A stretch of DNA of 64,000 nt, taken from assembly GCA_050084985.1 (NCBI GenBank), contig JBITNC010000001.1, positions 144,336,001 to 144,400,000 of the forward strand, in the 5' to 3' direction. The translations under genes and the position numbers were made by a program. Of the stretch, positions 1 to 13,045 are shown piece by piece; position 1 is the first letter of the stretch; each line of letters starts with the position of its first letter. Below the pieces are notes generated by a model. It was not told the DNA's origin, ran no database searches, and was given only the letters and a program-made list of their open reading frames with translations. The stretch comes from Nageia nagi. Lineage: Eukaryota > Pinophyta.

Positions 1-1329
1 TCATTGAAAAAGGAATATTTTTTCTCTAATGTGGAACATATAAATCAAACAAGAAAGAAAGAAAGACATCACACCACCACCTAGAGAAAATTGCAAGAAA
101 ATATATTCAAAGAAGGAGAAAAATATATTAGCAAATGCAGAGTCATGAGTAGCCATTAAAGACAAGAAATTCATAAAACTAGTGGAAAATCCATTACCCA
201 TAAGATAATTTACTCATATTTATGATAACATTGGGAAATTTTAGAAACTTTTGTAAAAAAGAAACTTCTAGCTTTACCTCCTAATAAAAATTAACCAAGT
301 TATAAATAGGGCATTCCAAGTGAATGTAAGAATGATCATTATTATGATTATCACTATCAATAAGGACATAGTAATAACTCTTATCTTTAACTATAATATA
401 ACATCTAGGACTTCATTGATATGGGTAAGATCTCATTTGCTTAACACAAAAAAATTATAAGACAACAAGGCCATAACATGCAAAACATTAGAATTTGGAA
501 ATCTTTAAAATAGTCTTTCCAAATTTGTATGTCATGATATTTTGTATATCATGATATTTTTTCTTACTCTACCAAGCCAACATGTGCACTAACTTACCTC
601 ATACATTTTGTATGTCATGATATTCTTTCACATTCTTTTTAGTTTATTTGTACTCATTAGTACATTAGGCATATAAGGTTTTACAATGATAGAAAATAGT
701 TAGTTCATTCCTTAGATCTACAAGAATGTCAGTATTAGCTTTGGGTTGTATAGGGGAAATTTGTTAAAAATAAGGTTCTTTTAGATATTACAAAGTCATG
801 TGATTATTTTTAAACATACATTACACTTTTATATACTTCATAACTAAAAAAATAATCACATAGAAATATTCACATATATACATAAAAATAATCAAATATA
901 AAATTATTACCAAAGAATAGCTTTTTCATTCATCTTCTAATTCTTTTAGAACTTTTGCTTCTTTTCACATGAATAATAGACTTTGAAACTTAGATCTAGA
1001 CAAAGAGGGTCTTTTCAACCTAGTTTGTTCCTTAAGTATTATATCTTTTCAAACTAATGATAATTTTCCACCATATTTTTGGAATAGAACTTAAATATCC
1101 TCTATTAGATCATCATTTTCAATGTTGTATGTATACTAAAACCTTGTAATACACTAGCATACTAAATCTGATATGTGGCAATCAAGATCATCGAAGCTCT
1201 ATAATATATCAATAACATCATAATTAAATGTGGCCAAGTCTATCTCTTTGTAAAGATATGATTTCTCTTGTTCTTGTTAAAATTCACTAATAAGAATCAT
1301 ATTTCGTTGATAAACTCAATTTAAGATTA
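1..1329. other. AT-rich sequence without a recognised gene
   Basis: I see no protein family, RNA gene or well-formed repeat here. The longest open frames are short and of low complexity. The right end, from about 1,000, may continue the minus-strand gypsy pol remnant, but I could not align it to a conserved motif. Confidence 0.5.
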
Positions 1330-1745
1330 ATTATTAGCTTTAATATTGATATTTTTTATTTCATGCTCATATTTTAGACATGTATGCAATGATGATAAAA
1401 TAGCCTTCATAGTATAAATACAAGGTATACCTAATAATAAATTATATTAAAGATAATCTTGAGATACATAACACTTGATATTGATAATATTAGGTCTTAC
1501 CTCAGTGGACAATGTTACTAATCAAATTTCTTAATATTATTAAAAGTTATTCATTCTAATGTTATATATCTATATATTATTCATCATTTATTGGAATCTT
1601 TGCTAGAAAGAACGTAGATAGATATTCACATCAAATCTAATATCCACTAGAAATATTTGTGTTGACCTTATAAAAAGTTTTACTTTCATATATAATGTTA
1701 AATTATTTTTGATAAAATCCTCACTAGAAATTTCTTTATCCTTAA
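1330..1745 (-). pseudogene. Ty3/gypsy pol fragment (protease to RT linker), decayed
   Basis: Read on the minus strand, positions 1448 to about 1350 keep an uninterrupted stretch of about 33 codons with the pattern LLG-x-P-x-I-x(3)-A-x(2)-S-x-LH-x(2)-LKYEHE. This is the conserved block just after the retroviral-type protease in plant Ty3/gypsy polyproteins. Upstream on that strand (about 1740-1600) is a stretch with LVDIRF that may be a damaged protease site, where LVD-T/N-G-x-S/A would be normal. Stops and frame changes lie on both sides. No LTR, PBS or polypurine tract could be tied to it. The family call rests on one good block, so the limits are approximate. Confidence 0.45.
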
Positions 1746-3790
1746 AACTAATCATATTTATTTGAGTATAAGATCATAGCATTTCAAAAAATTACTAGCA
1801 AAAATATTTACATCTAATTGAGTATTTTTCTATGCATCCCACAAAGCATCCTAATGAGCATAAAAAAATTGCATCAATTCAAATTTTTTTTTTTTATAGT
1901 CCAGATTTGATATTCAAGATCATATGCATGAGGATCCTTATCAAACTCATGTATTTATCCTATCAATGGATGAATGGGTACTTAGGATATTTACTTTCAT
2001 GTATTTTTTCATAATTATTTAGTTAAAATCACATTGATATGCCCTTCATCTAGCTCTATTTTACTTTTCTCTTGTATTGTAAATATCACTTTTCATTCAT
2101 CCAATAATGTTTTAGATTCTTTATCAAAATGGTGCGACCATTCCTCTTATGTCCATGAAATTTATTATAAATGAAATAGGACTATGCATCATACCATGAG
2201 GGTTTAGGATCATTATATCCTAATTATTTTTGAGGATATAGATGGATCAAACCTTTTTCTTCATAATATTAAAACATCACATAAAATGCAACTAGCAATT
2301 TTAATCTATTTATATATATCCTTAAGATGTACATGTTTTAAATTTTTCTTTAGTTGTTTAATTACATTGAGTTAATTTATCCTCTTTCTTAGGGTAATTA
2401 TTTTATGTATATTTTAAATTAGCTCCATATTTTAATATTCCAATCTCAAACATGAATTACGAAGTCATATGGTAGATCAATATAATTATTTATTTGTTGC
2501 TTTAGTAGGAATAATGTTGTCTATGAACATCAAAGTAACATATTTATACTCAATTTTTCCTTTCCAATGCTATAAAATTCTTGAAATATTATAATGAATA
2601 TCTCTAATTTTTCATTGGGTTCCTATTTAGTACTATTCAAATATGAAATCACTAGACCAAAAAGGGTCTTTAGTAGAATTTATAAACCACCACCTAATGC
2701 CTTTACCAATGGTTATTTGACTATCCTATATGCAGGCACTACAAAAATTTGGTCTCCTATAACAATAGTTAATAATCGCTAGAATATATTCCTCAAACTA
2801 TTGCCTTAGGTACTTATATGGGAGCAATTTCAAACTAACCCTATATACTTAAAAGGGGTGGTCTTAGACCTTCCTCATATACTTTATAGGTGTGGTTTTA
2901 AATTATTTATAAATAGTTATATTTAATAAAAGGCATATCTTGGAAGCATTATTATAAATTTCTATACTAAGCCATCCTTGATTACCTAATGCACCCAAGT
3001 TTAATCATAGAGGGCACAACTATAATGATGGCCATAGGCTCCTGAATGCTGCTTCAATGTCTTTGAAAATCTTATGCAAACCATTATGTTAGCCTTTGTT
3101 ATGCTCCCTCCTTATTTAGTTTAGACCTATAAACATGTAGAAGAATAACCTCCAAAGATCATATGTAATAAACATGTATGAAAGTCCTCTTTCAATGATG
3201 CTTGAGCATCAAAACCATGAAAACAATTTAAAAATACCTTTAAAAGAAACCCCATTTTCCTAACCATATACATTATAGTAATCTACTCTTCTATAATTTA
3301 TAAATTTTCAAATGAATGTGAAAAATTACAACCGTAACTCATATTAGAACTACTCAAACTAACATAGATTCCATTAAATAAATAAAATAAATAATATTTT
3401 CTATCATTTAATCCCTTCATAGATTTTAATATAGAGAGATAAGGAGTTATACATATATCATTATTGCATATCCCAAAAATAGCTACATATAAAAGAGTTT
3501 CATAGTGATGATCATATCCAAGGAACAATAAAAACATATAGCATATCATCTAATATTAATTCAATGACTAAGGAAAAAGTACCTAGAGGAAGTGGCACCA
3601 ATTCAACATGTAAAATGATATCCATTTATATAATTTTGTTCATAAACACAACATCAATATATAAGGATAAATAAATAAGAAAAGAAATGCATAGTGACTA
3701 TAGATGTAATCACTAATGCATAAGTTAGCATGATAAAAAGACTCTTACAACTTTTTAATGAATGTAATTATTAGGTGTAAAGCCAAACTT
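1746..3790. other. AT-rich sequence, possibly more gypsy debris
   Basis: No conserved domain could be read in any frame. Short open frames such as those at 2594-2782 and 3298-3549 have no family signature and look fortuitous. The segment separates the gypsy trace from the PPR pseudogene and may be further decayed retroelement. Confidence 0.4.
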
Positions 3791-3799
3791 TGCATCTAT

Positions 3800-6775
3800 T
3801 TTCAATATTCTTGCATGATGTACCACCATGGGATCTCTTGAAGAAGGTATGAACATCCATCAAAGAGTAGTTAAAAATGGTTTCTTGTGCATTGTTATGA
3901 TTGTGAACACCATGATAAACATGTATGAAAAATGTAGAATAATATACAAGGATCAGGAATTATTTGACAAGAGGCATGATACAAACACAATTTCATGGAA
4001 TGCAATGATATACAAGATATGTGTAACATAGATAAGTTGAAAGGGATCATAAATTGATTGAAAAAATACCTCATCAAGATGCAATCTTATGGATTGCAAT
4101 GATCTTAGGATATGCAAAAAATGGTTTGTGTGATAAGGCTCTAGAGAATTTTAAGTAGATACAATTATCATATATAAAGATAAATCCTAAAATATTTTCT
4201 AGCATTCTTAGCATGTACCACTATGGAGATATATTGGAAGGTATAAACATCCATAAAAAAGTAGTTGAAAATAGCATCTCACCAAATGTTATGGTTATGA
4301 TCACCCTGATAGACATGTATACAAAATATGGAAGAATACACAATGATTAGGAATTATTTTTCAAGATGCATGATGTACATACAATTTAATAGACTACAAT
4401 AATTGTAAGATATGCAATTCATGGCTACAATTAGGATGTACTTAAACTATTTGATCTAATGAGACTATAATGACTCTAAGATATGTACAAAATAGGTTAT
4501 TTGAAAAGGATCTAGTAACTTTTTAGTAGATGCAATTTTTAGGTATAAATCAAAATATTGAAACCTTTGCCAACATTCTTAGCATATGTCACCAGGGAGA
4601 TCTTGAAGAAGATATGAACATCCATCAAAGAGGAGTTGAAAATGGCTTCTTATTGAATGCCATGGTTGTGAACACACTAATTGACATGCATGCAAAATGT
4701 GGATGAATACATAAGGCCCATAAATTATTTTATGATATGCATGATGTACACACAATTTCATGGATTGCAATGATTGTAGGATATGCAATTCATGGCTACA
4801 ATTGGAATGCCCTTAAACTTGTTGATATGATGAGACTGCGATAATCCAACATATGCACAAAATAGGTTGTCTAAAAAATCTCTAAATATTTTTATGTTGA
4901 TGTAGTTATTAGGTATAAAGCAAAACACTGAAACCTTTATCGAAATTTGTAACATGTTCCACCATGGAGCTCTCAAATAAGGTATGAAAATCCTTGAAAT
5001 GGTAGTTTAAAATGGATTCTCATTTAATTTTGTGGTTTTGGCCATCCTAATAGACATGTATGTAAAATGTATAAGAATACACAAGGCTTGGGAATTGTTT
5101 GACAAGATGCATGATGTACATATAATTTCATGAATTGCAATTATTATAATATATACAATTCATGGCTATAGTTGGGATGTCCTTAAGCTCTTTGATCTTA
5201 TGAGACTATAATGATCCCAAGATATGCATAAAATGGGTTATCTAAAAAGTTTCTAGAGACTTTTAAGCAGATGCAATTTTTTAGTATAAATCCAAACACT
5301 AAAACTTTTGTTAGCATTATTAGTAGGTGCCATCATAAAGCTCTTGAAGAAGGTATGGGCATCTATCTAAAACTAGTTGAAAATGGATTCTCATAGAATG
5401 GTGAGGTTGTGACCACACTAATATAAATATATGAAAAATGTGAAAGAATACACAAGATCCAAGAATATTTTAACTATATTCATGATGCACATAAGGTTTT
5501 ATAGATGATAATTAGTATAGGATATGCAATTCATGACTATAGTTGGGATGCCCTTAAACTCTTTTATTTGATGATATTGTAATGATCCCAATATATTTCC
5601 AAAATGGGTTATCTAAAAAGGATATAAATACTTTTAAGTAGATGTAATTTTAAGGTATTAAACTAGACTTTGAGACCTTTACCAACATTCTTATCATGTT
5701 CCACCATGGAGCTCTCAAATAAGGTATGAAAATCCATAAAAAAATAGTTAAATAGCTTCTCATTGAATGTTATGGTTGTGACCACCCTGATAGACATCTA
5801 TGGAAAATGTGGAAGAATACATAAGGACTGAGAATTATTTGTAAAGATGCATGATGCACTCATAATTTCATGGACTGTAATGATTGCAAGATATGTAATT
5901 CATGGATACAACTGGGATTTCCTTAAATTATTTAATTTGATTACCCTAAAATGATCCTATGATATGCATAAAATGGGTTATCTAAAAAATATCTAAAGAA
6001 TTTTAAGTAGATACAATTGTCAAGTATAAATCCAAACTTTGAAACCTTTGACAACATTCATAGCATGTGCCACCATAGAGCTCTCAAAGAAGGTATTAAC
6101 ATCCATCCAAGAGTAATTAAAAATATATTCTCATAAAAATTTGTTGTTGTAACCACCCTAATATACATGTATACAAAATATGAAAGAATACATAAGGCCC
6201 AAGAATTGTTTGATAAGATGCATCATGCATACATGGTTTCATGAACTACAATGAATGAAAGATATGAAATACATGGCTATAGCTAGTGTTCCCTTGAAGT
6301 ATTTAATATGATGAGACTAAAATGATCTTAGGATATGCACAAAATAGGTTATTTGAAAAGGATCTAGAGACTTTTAAGTATATGCAATTGTCAAGTATAA
6401 AACCAAACTCTAAAATATTTACTAGCATTCATAGCATATGCCACCATGGAGCTCTTGAAGAAGGTATGAACATCCATGAAAGAGTTGTTGAAAATGGATT
6501 CTCACAATTTTATGGTTTTTACCACCATGATAGACATGTATACAAAATGTAGAAGAATATAAAAGGCCTAAGAATTATTTGATAAGATGCATGATGCATA
6601 CACAGTTTCATGGTTTGCAATGATTGCACAATATGCAATTCTAGTTGGTATGTTCTTTAACTCTTTGATATGATGAGACTATAAGGATCCTAATGTATAC
6701 ACAAAATGGGTTATCCAAGAAGGCTCTAGAGACTTTCAAGTAGATGCAATTATCAAGTATAAATTCAAAATCTAT
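3800..6775 (+). pseudogene. Tandem-repeat PPR protein pseudogene (PLS type)
   Basis: The plus strand encodes eroded pentatricopeptide repeats of the plant PLS type. Signature phrases recur, such as ALEEGMNIHQRVVENGF, DMYAKC-like strings, LFDKMHD and SWNAMI. The LEEGMNIH anchor comes back near 3830, 4220, 4595, 4960, 5335, 5705, 6075 and 6450, giving about eight units of ~370 bp. Intact members of the family bind organellar RNA for editing or processing. Here nearly every unit carries stop codons or frameshifts; the longest open pieces are 3828-4031 and 6322-6552. No start codon with a transit peptide was found. The regular spacing suggests amplification of whole repeat groups before decay. 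It breaks off at an LTR-like insert and resumes at about 7580. Confidence 0.88.
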
Positions 6776-7575
6776 GTTGACACTTAATTTTGGTCTACCT
6801 TAGGTATCCTTATAATTAAGTGTTTCATTATATTAATATCATATTATATAATGTGTGTTATATTGGCCCATTTAAGATAATTTTCATGTAATTTAATCTT
6901 TATTTGTACAATATACCCCAATATTGATGTTAGCTTCTATGTGGAGGTTCTCTTACATATTTAATGGTAAGTACGATTACATGGGAAGGCATCAAGATTT
7001 CATCTCGATAACCAGTATATAAATTATTAGGTGTTTATCAATGCTACCTATTGATATTAGGATCTTTTTATCACAAAATATTTTTTATTTCATCCTTTGT
7101 AATTATATATTTATCTCAACTCATTAATATTCTACTATCTATTGGATCTTCATTGCAAACTCTACTCTTGGGACACTCAACATTTATGCTATCATGTGCA
7201 CTAGCTCGAGGCTCCACATTTTCACTTTTGTAGATTTTTATGATAGAGTTCCAATCTACTTTTTCATGTATGGATTCATATATCAAGATCACTATCTTTG
7301 ATAAGTTTCTATCTGCATATAATCTTCATCATCCTAGGTAAGGTTTTTAGATATTTATTCATCTCGTGATCTCTTTCTCTTTATTACATTTATTATTATC
7401 TTGATCTAATAGTCTAAGTATTGCTTTATTAATTTTCATTTTCTTATACTTCAAATTATTTTTATTATTCATTAAATATGAATGTTTAACATTGTTTCTA
7501 CCTAGGTTAATCTTAGGGTTCACTAAAAGTATTTAACACTCTCAGTAAATGAATTTTATTGCATTATTCATGGGA
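6774..7575. mobile_element. Putative solo LTR or LTR fragment inside the PPR pseudogene
   Basis: PPR similarity stops abruptly at about 6773, where the sequence becomes TGTTGACACTTAATTTTGG, and resumes at about 7580. The intervening ~800 bp is non-coding and starts with TGTTG, as many plant LTRs do. The right border is unclear, and I found no target-site duplication. The PPR repeat phase is not continuous across the insert, so a deletion may have accompanied it. The LTR identity is inference. Confidence 0.35.
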
Positions 7576-7579
7576 TGAA

Positions 7580-8195
7580 TAATTATATGCCAATTGTTTG
7601 ACAAGATTTATGATCTAGACATAGTTTCATGGATTGCAATGATCATAGGATATGCATAAAATAGATAAGTTGAAAGGGCCCATAAATTGGTTGACAAAAT
7701 ACCTCATCGAGATGGAATATCATAGACCAAAATAATCCTAGGATATGAATAAAATGGATTTTTTGAGGTTTAAATACTTTAAATAAGATGCAATTATCAG
7801 AAGCAAAGATAAAATTTGTAACCTTTTCCAATATTCTTGTAGCATGTGCCACCTTGGGAGCTCTAGAAGAAGGTATGAACATCTACTAAAGAGTAGTTGA
7901 AAATGGTTTTGCATCAAATATTATAATTTTGAATGCCTTCATAAGCATGTATGGAAAATATGAAAAGATATATAATGCTAAAGAATTATTTAACAAGATG
8001 CATGATGCAAATATAATTTCATTTAATGCAATGATTAGAGGCATCCTAAACAACATAACCTTTGTATATATTCTACTTTCATGCAACCATGCAGATCTAG
8101 TAGAATGAGGGCTATAAATACTTTAATATAATGAGTTACTTTTATTGTATTATTCCTAAGATGAATTATTATGCATACATTATCGAGCTTATAAC
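7580..8195 (+). pseudogene. C-terminal part of the PPR pseudogene
   Basis: The plus strand again reads as PPR repeats: LFDKIYDLD, SWIAMI, then ALEEGMNIY and RVVENGFASN near 7860-7910, then LFNKMHDANIISFNAMI near 7990-8035. From about 8055 the reading resembles the stretch that follows the last repeats in plant PLS-class proteins (ITFVYILLSCNHADLVE, then a YFN-x-MS-like and a YYA-like string). That places this segment near the C terminus of the same or a sister gene as 3800-6775. In-frame stops and frame changes show it is dead. Neither the E/E+ nor the DYW domain is visible after it. Confidence 0.8.
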
Positions 8196-8638
8196 TTCAT
8201 TTCTACAATACCCATAAACTTTAAATTGGGTATAACAAAACACCAAAATGACATCAAAATTTTCCTCATAGGTGTGTGTAAGTTAAGTCCACATAAATAG
8301 GAAGTTTTAGTACTTAGAAAAGTTTTAGAGCAAAGTCTTATTTTTTTTTTTATAATTTTTTATTTTTTAGTACTTAAAAAAAATTATAGAGGGATAAACT
8401 ACAGATAATTTTCTATAAAATTTAAAAAATAAATTTAAAAATTTGATAAGTTTAGGCCAAATTATGCATGCTGGACATGAGCAATTTTTGAAACAATAGT
8501 CATAACTAATGAAAAATTAATAAAAGATAAAATATCAATAAAAACAAAATATTCATATAAAAATAATTAAAAAATATCCAATAAAACCTTCAATATCTTA
8601 GGTATCATTTCTTAAAAGGATTTTTAAAAATACTTTGA
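8196..8638. other. AT-rich spacer with a partial repeat motif
   Basis: There is no coding signal. Near 8450 is a sequence close to the start of the dispersed repeat at 8639 (a TTTAGG-C/T-CAAATTATG string). It suggests a partial extra copy of that start. Confidence 0.35.
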
Positions 8639-8935
8639 TTTAGGTCAAATTATGCTTGCCGAACACATGCATGGTATATCTTGAAATAAAAATAAATAAA
8701 AAATGATTTTTATTCATCCCTATAAAAATTTAATTTATATCATCTAGGTATTGGAATAAATTACATATCTAAAAGCTAGACTCTAAGCACTACATTTTTA
8801 CCATAGTGATCTTTTTCAAGATCCCATGTATAAGTGCTTCAAATTTTGAGATCAATTGTGAGAAACTTGAAAATCAAGAAAGCACTTGCACTTTTTTACC
8901 ATAAAGTAGACCTAACTTCTTGCACTGACCCTCAC
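8639..8935 (+). repeat. Dispersed repeat, copy 1
   Basis: This ~300-bp block is repeated at 25142-25420 in the same orientation. Both begin with TTAGGTCAAATTATG and share long stretches such as CTAGGTATTGGAATAAATT and TGCTTCAAATTTTGAGATC. The copies differ by substitutions and small indels. No terminal inverted repeat, target duplication or coding capacity was found, so the class is unknown. Two copies 16 kb apart suggest a mobile or retroelement-derived fragment. Confidence 0.65.
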
Positions 8936-11900
8936 TTATTTTTACCTTAAACATATTCACTAATAAAATAAAATCAAAAATTTAAGTGATAATTTGATCA
9001 ATACAATTATACAATCCATGGATCATGAATAACAAACTTCACATATCTTAGATAAAAAATGGTTTACAATAACTTATCACATTCTTAACATCACACCACT
9101 AACCACTCATACAAAACTATCCAAACATAATTTCAAGATAAAAACTTATGGCCAAAGCCATACAATCAATCAAATCACATTTGCATAATAAATATTTAAT
9201 ACAAGATTTTCATTTTCTTCATTGTATTCAATCTTATTTCTCTACTAATCTAATCCTATTAGTCAGTTATGAGAGTAGTAAAGTATGTAGTGATCAAAGA
9301 TAACTCTTTTATTGATATGGATAAATAAAAAAATATATGAACCTATGCATTCAAATTCAATAAACATTGAATACAAACTTAATTTCAATCATTGAAAAAT
9401 TACCAAATTATTTTACAACCATTCATAAAGCAATATTCATCAAGATGCATTTTTAACAAAATATTTTTCATGAACTCTTCATACTTGGTATACTCATCCT
9501 ATACTAATGATGCATCCTTGCTCATTAATTAAGTCATTTAACTTCACAAGCATTAATACTCTACCATACATAAAACCAATCATCCTATCCTATAGGCCAT
9601 TATAGGACAATCCTATAAGCCACTACATGGAGATGATACAACCATCATGAGCCATTATAGGCAAACTAGTTTTTGTTCTCTATGTAAATTTTGATAGAAT
9701 TAATAGAATTATTTCAACCATAATAAAGGTTAAAATATGCACTAATGCAATATTTTTATTTTTCTTATTTGGAAAGGATTTATTAGTACTACCTTTCTTG
9801 TTCCTAATGTTTTGACATGTTATTTTCTTTTTGTAGCAGTCAAATTCTTTGTAGATAAATATGCCTTAAAAATTATAATTATCATTGAATTTATGATTAT
9901 TATTCCTCCTTTTCTTATTGTTCTCAAATTTAGGTTTAAAAGATTATCTTTTTCCTTTACCTTTAGAAATTTGAAAATAGTTTCATTTCCTATTTTTAGA
10001 ATTTTTATGAATATTGAAAGCAATAGAAGAAGGTTTTCTTCATCACCTTCACTTACTTTTACTCCTTGATGGTTTCTTCACATTGCACCAAAATATTTAA
10101 GATTTATACATGTGTGGGGAGATCTTCTTCTTGATGAAACCTTATGGTTCAAGAAAACTAGAATTATTTCAAACATTTATTAACACAATGAAGCATAAAA
10201 GCTTCTTACCCACTCACAATTAAAAGCAATAAGTTGTATCCTTATTTCTCTCACTTGCATAAGGTATATCACAATGTTTTCTTTAGTAAGCATTTGAGTG
10301 TTGAATAATTTAGCAAGGAAAGAAAATTTTCAACCCATGTTTGATCCTATGAACATATTTTTTATTGCATTATATGCATCAAAGATTAAGAAAAAACTTG
10401 AAACATGTATGATAATGTCATTAGTAACAACCTTAAATAGTATGGAAAGGGCTTGTAGATTCTTGTATTTCAATTCTCAAGTTCTCTACAATTTTGAGGT
10501 GGAAACTCCTCCTTATTGACTATATACCATAATTGTCTATCTTGGAATTCAACCTTCATTTTAGGCTCCCAAATATATCCAAAATCCCATAATTAGTTCC
10601 CTCAAGTTTATATTTTGAAGTAAAGGTAAAATCATCATCAAATCCCATAAAATATTTTATACATAAGAAAATCTTATTAGTTATTTACAAGTTAAATGAG
10701 ATGCTCAATACAACTCCATTTGATTTAATAAATATTTAATTATAAATTTTATTATAACAAATGCTTAGAAATTTTTTTTCTAAAAATATATGATTAAATA
10801 ATTATTAAATAATATTAAGAGCATTAATATTATTTGAAAATTTTGATAAAAGTAATTTGTATATTTTTTTATTAGAAACCAACCCTTGCAGGGAATTATG
10901 CTTGGAATTAGATTTTGTGTCTAGCGATTTCTCTTCCGTCAAATTCAATTTGGAGTCATACTTGACCCTATCCATGTGAGCTCATGGTTGGAATTGCACA
11001 TATCTAAAACATATAAGGGTGGAGATATTTGAATGTTACGCCTCTCTTTTTCCACTTGATATTTTTAACTTACCCACTCTGCTCCAACTCCCCTAACATC
11101 TTTGGATAATTTGTATAAGTATTCATAATTAGTAAGGAAAATAATTCAACTTAATCAAGTTGGCTAGGGTGTAATCCTCATAAAGAGAAGGTAAAGGGTT
11201 CATGATGATCTAAATTATTCGTAGGATCCCATAGGTGGGATGCATCATGTAAGTGTTCCCTTATGTAATGACCCACCCAATGGCACTAGTCGACCTTGAG
11301 CACCATCAAGGATGTGAATGAAGGTTTGTTTAAATTATTGCTATATGATGATCAATTTTAAGTGGAAATATGTATTATATGTATCAAGTTGATATTGGTT
11401 TCAGTATTTTATGATGCAGGTAATAGGTTACTACAAGATGAAAGGAGCAATTGAAAATCCAACGAACCAAAGGTGAATTGGTGATGAGAATGGAAGGGTA
11501 AGAGGAGGAAATGATTGAATTGAATCATTGACACATCCTATGACCATCATAAATCATGTAGTTGCATATAGAATAATTGTTATGATATCGATTTCTCAAT
11601 GAAATTGTGTTTGCCTATGTGTGTGGATCAATCATGCCTTGTAGGATGAGGTGATTATCATAGGTAAAGATGTGTTTTCCCTTGTTTGGTATTTTAGAAA
11701 TTAAAATTTTGAAATGGAGGAAAAAAAGGGATATACCTTATTTAAATATAAAAATTTTATAAGGTCAAAAACATAAATTTAATAGGATAAAAGTTGAATA
11801 AGAGTGTCTATATTATTACCACATAGAGCTAATAGTAAAAACACTATTAGATAGAGACTAAGGTCTCCTTAAGGTATTACAAGATATTTAATGGGTAGGT

Positions 11901-12040
11901 AAATAATGGAGTAATGACCCTACTTAGTTTTTTTTTCTTATATTAGGTGTGGATAATAGTTGGCACTAATTTATTAGTTAATAAAAAAGGCTTCAACGTA
12001 TTTAATACCATTTCAATTATCAATAACTTTAAGCAAACTT
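8936..12040. other. Unassigned AT-rich region
   Basis: No gene could be supported. Weak open frames occur at 9812-10069 (plus), 9820-10023 (minus) and 10298-10519 (plus). The minus-strand reading around 9820-10023 is rich in Lys, Asn and Ile. It could be a decayed copia gag, but no zinc knuckle or other motif confirms this. A short GC-richer patch near 10890-11090 has no recognised function. Confidence 0.4.
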
Positions 12041-12086
12041 GCCCTAAAAATTATTGAAGATGAGGAGACATCCATTTGGACACACT

Positions 12087-12105
12087 TGAGCCCCTTTAGC
12101 TATAA
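12087..12105 (+). promoter_or_regulatory. Possible TATA box of an LTR-like promoter
   Basis: The string AGCTATAAATAAAGGAG follows a GC-richer stretch and precedes a pyrimidine-rich leader, as in plant LTR promoters. No LTR borders were identified, so this is a weak call. Confidence 0.25.
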
Positions 12106-12300
12106 ATAAAGGAGTAGAGAATTAGAAAAATACCTACTTATCTATCTTTTATTATTTTATTCTTGTTATTCTTAAGCTTGGGTGTAGAGTTATGTGAAGA
12201 AAAGAAATCTCTCTTCCCTCTTCCAGTCAAAGTGCATTATTTTACATTCTTTTTGTTGAATTAAATTAATCATATTTTTTAAGTATTTAATGAGTTGTAT

Positions 12301-13045
12301 AAAAGTAAAGAAATGGGATTTTTTTTGTTATTTTCTCTTTTTTTAGATGTAGCGATGAAAAATTTCATGTACAAATTATATTAGGTATTTTATGATATTT
12401 AAGGAGACTAGTCAAATATTTCTTCTTATGCCTTTAGCTAGAATTTATGAATTTATTTTGACATGAATTTTATTAAATTTTTAATATGATATTTATCATA
12501 ATGTTTGATAAAGTTTTATAGAATTAATTTTTTGTTAGAAATGTTGTATCATTTGAAGAGACAGTGGTTATCTTATTTAAAGGTTGGTACCATGTCTTTT
12601 TTTTTAAAAAGTAAAGGAGTGGGATTTTCTTTTGTTATTTTCTTTTTATTTAGATGTAGGGATGAAAAATTTCATGTATAAATTGTATTATGTATTTTAT
12701 GATATTTTAAAGAGACTAGTCAAATATTTCTTCTTATACCTTTAGCTAAAGTTTAATGAATTTTTTTGACATGAATTTTATTAAAATCTTAATATGATGT
12801 TTATCATAATATTTGATAAAGTTTTATAAAATTAATTACTATTAGAAGTGTTGTACCATTTGAAGAGACATAGTGGTTATTTTTTTAAAGATAAAAAAAT
12901 TCACTAACAAATTGTATTATGTATTTTATGATATTTTAAAGAGACTAGTCATATATTTCTCTTTATACCTTTAGCTAGAGTTTAATGAATTTATTTTGAC
13001 ATAAATTTTATTAAAGTCCTAATATGATGTTTAGTAAAGAAATAT
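12301..13045 (+). repeat. Three imperfect tandem repeats of about 305 bp
   Basis: A unit starting AAAAGTAAAGAAATGGGATT at 12301 recurs at 12607 and, shortened at its start, from about 12886. Shared blocks include GATGAAAAATTTCATGTA, GGAGACTAGTCAAATATTTC and CATTTGAAGAGACA. The units differ by scattered substitutions and indels. They have no open frame and lie ~200 bp downstream of a TATA-like string. They may therefore be part of a retroelement leader or LTR, though that is inference. Confidence 0.8.

Noticed and set aside
9812-10069. Small plus-strand gene
   Set aside because: It overlaps an equally long minus-strand frame, is low in complexity and carries no recognised motif.
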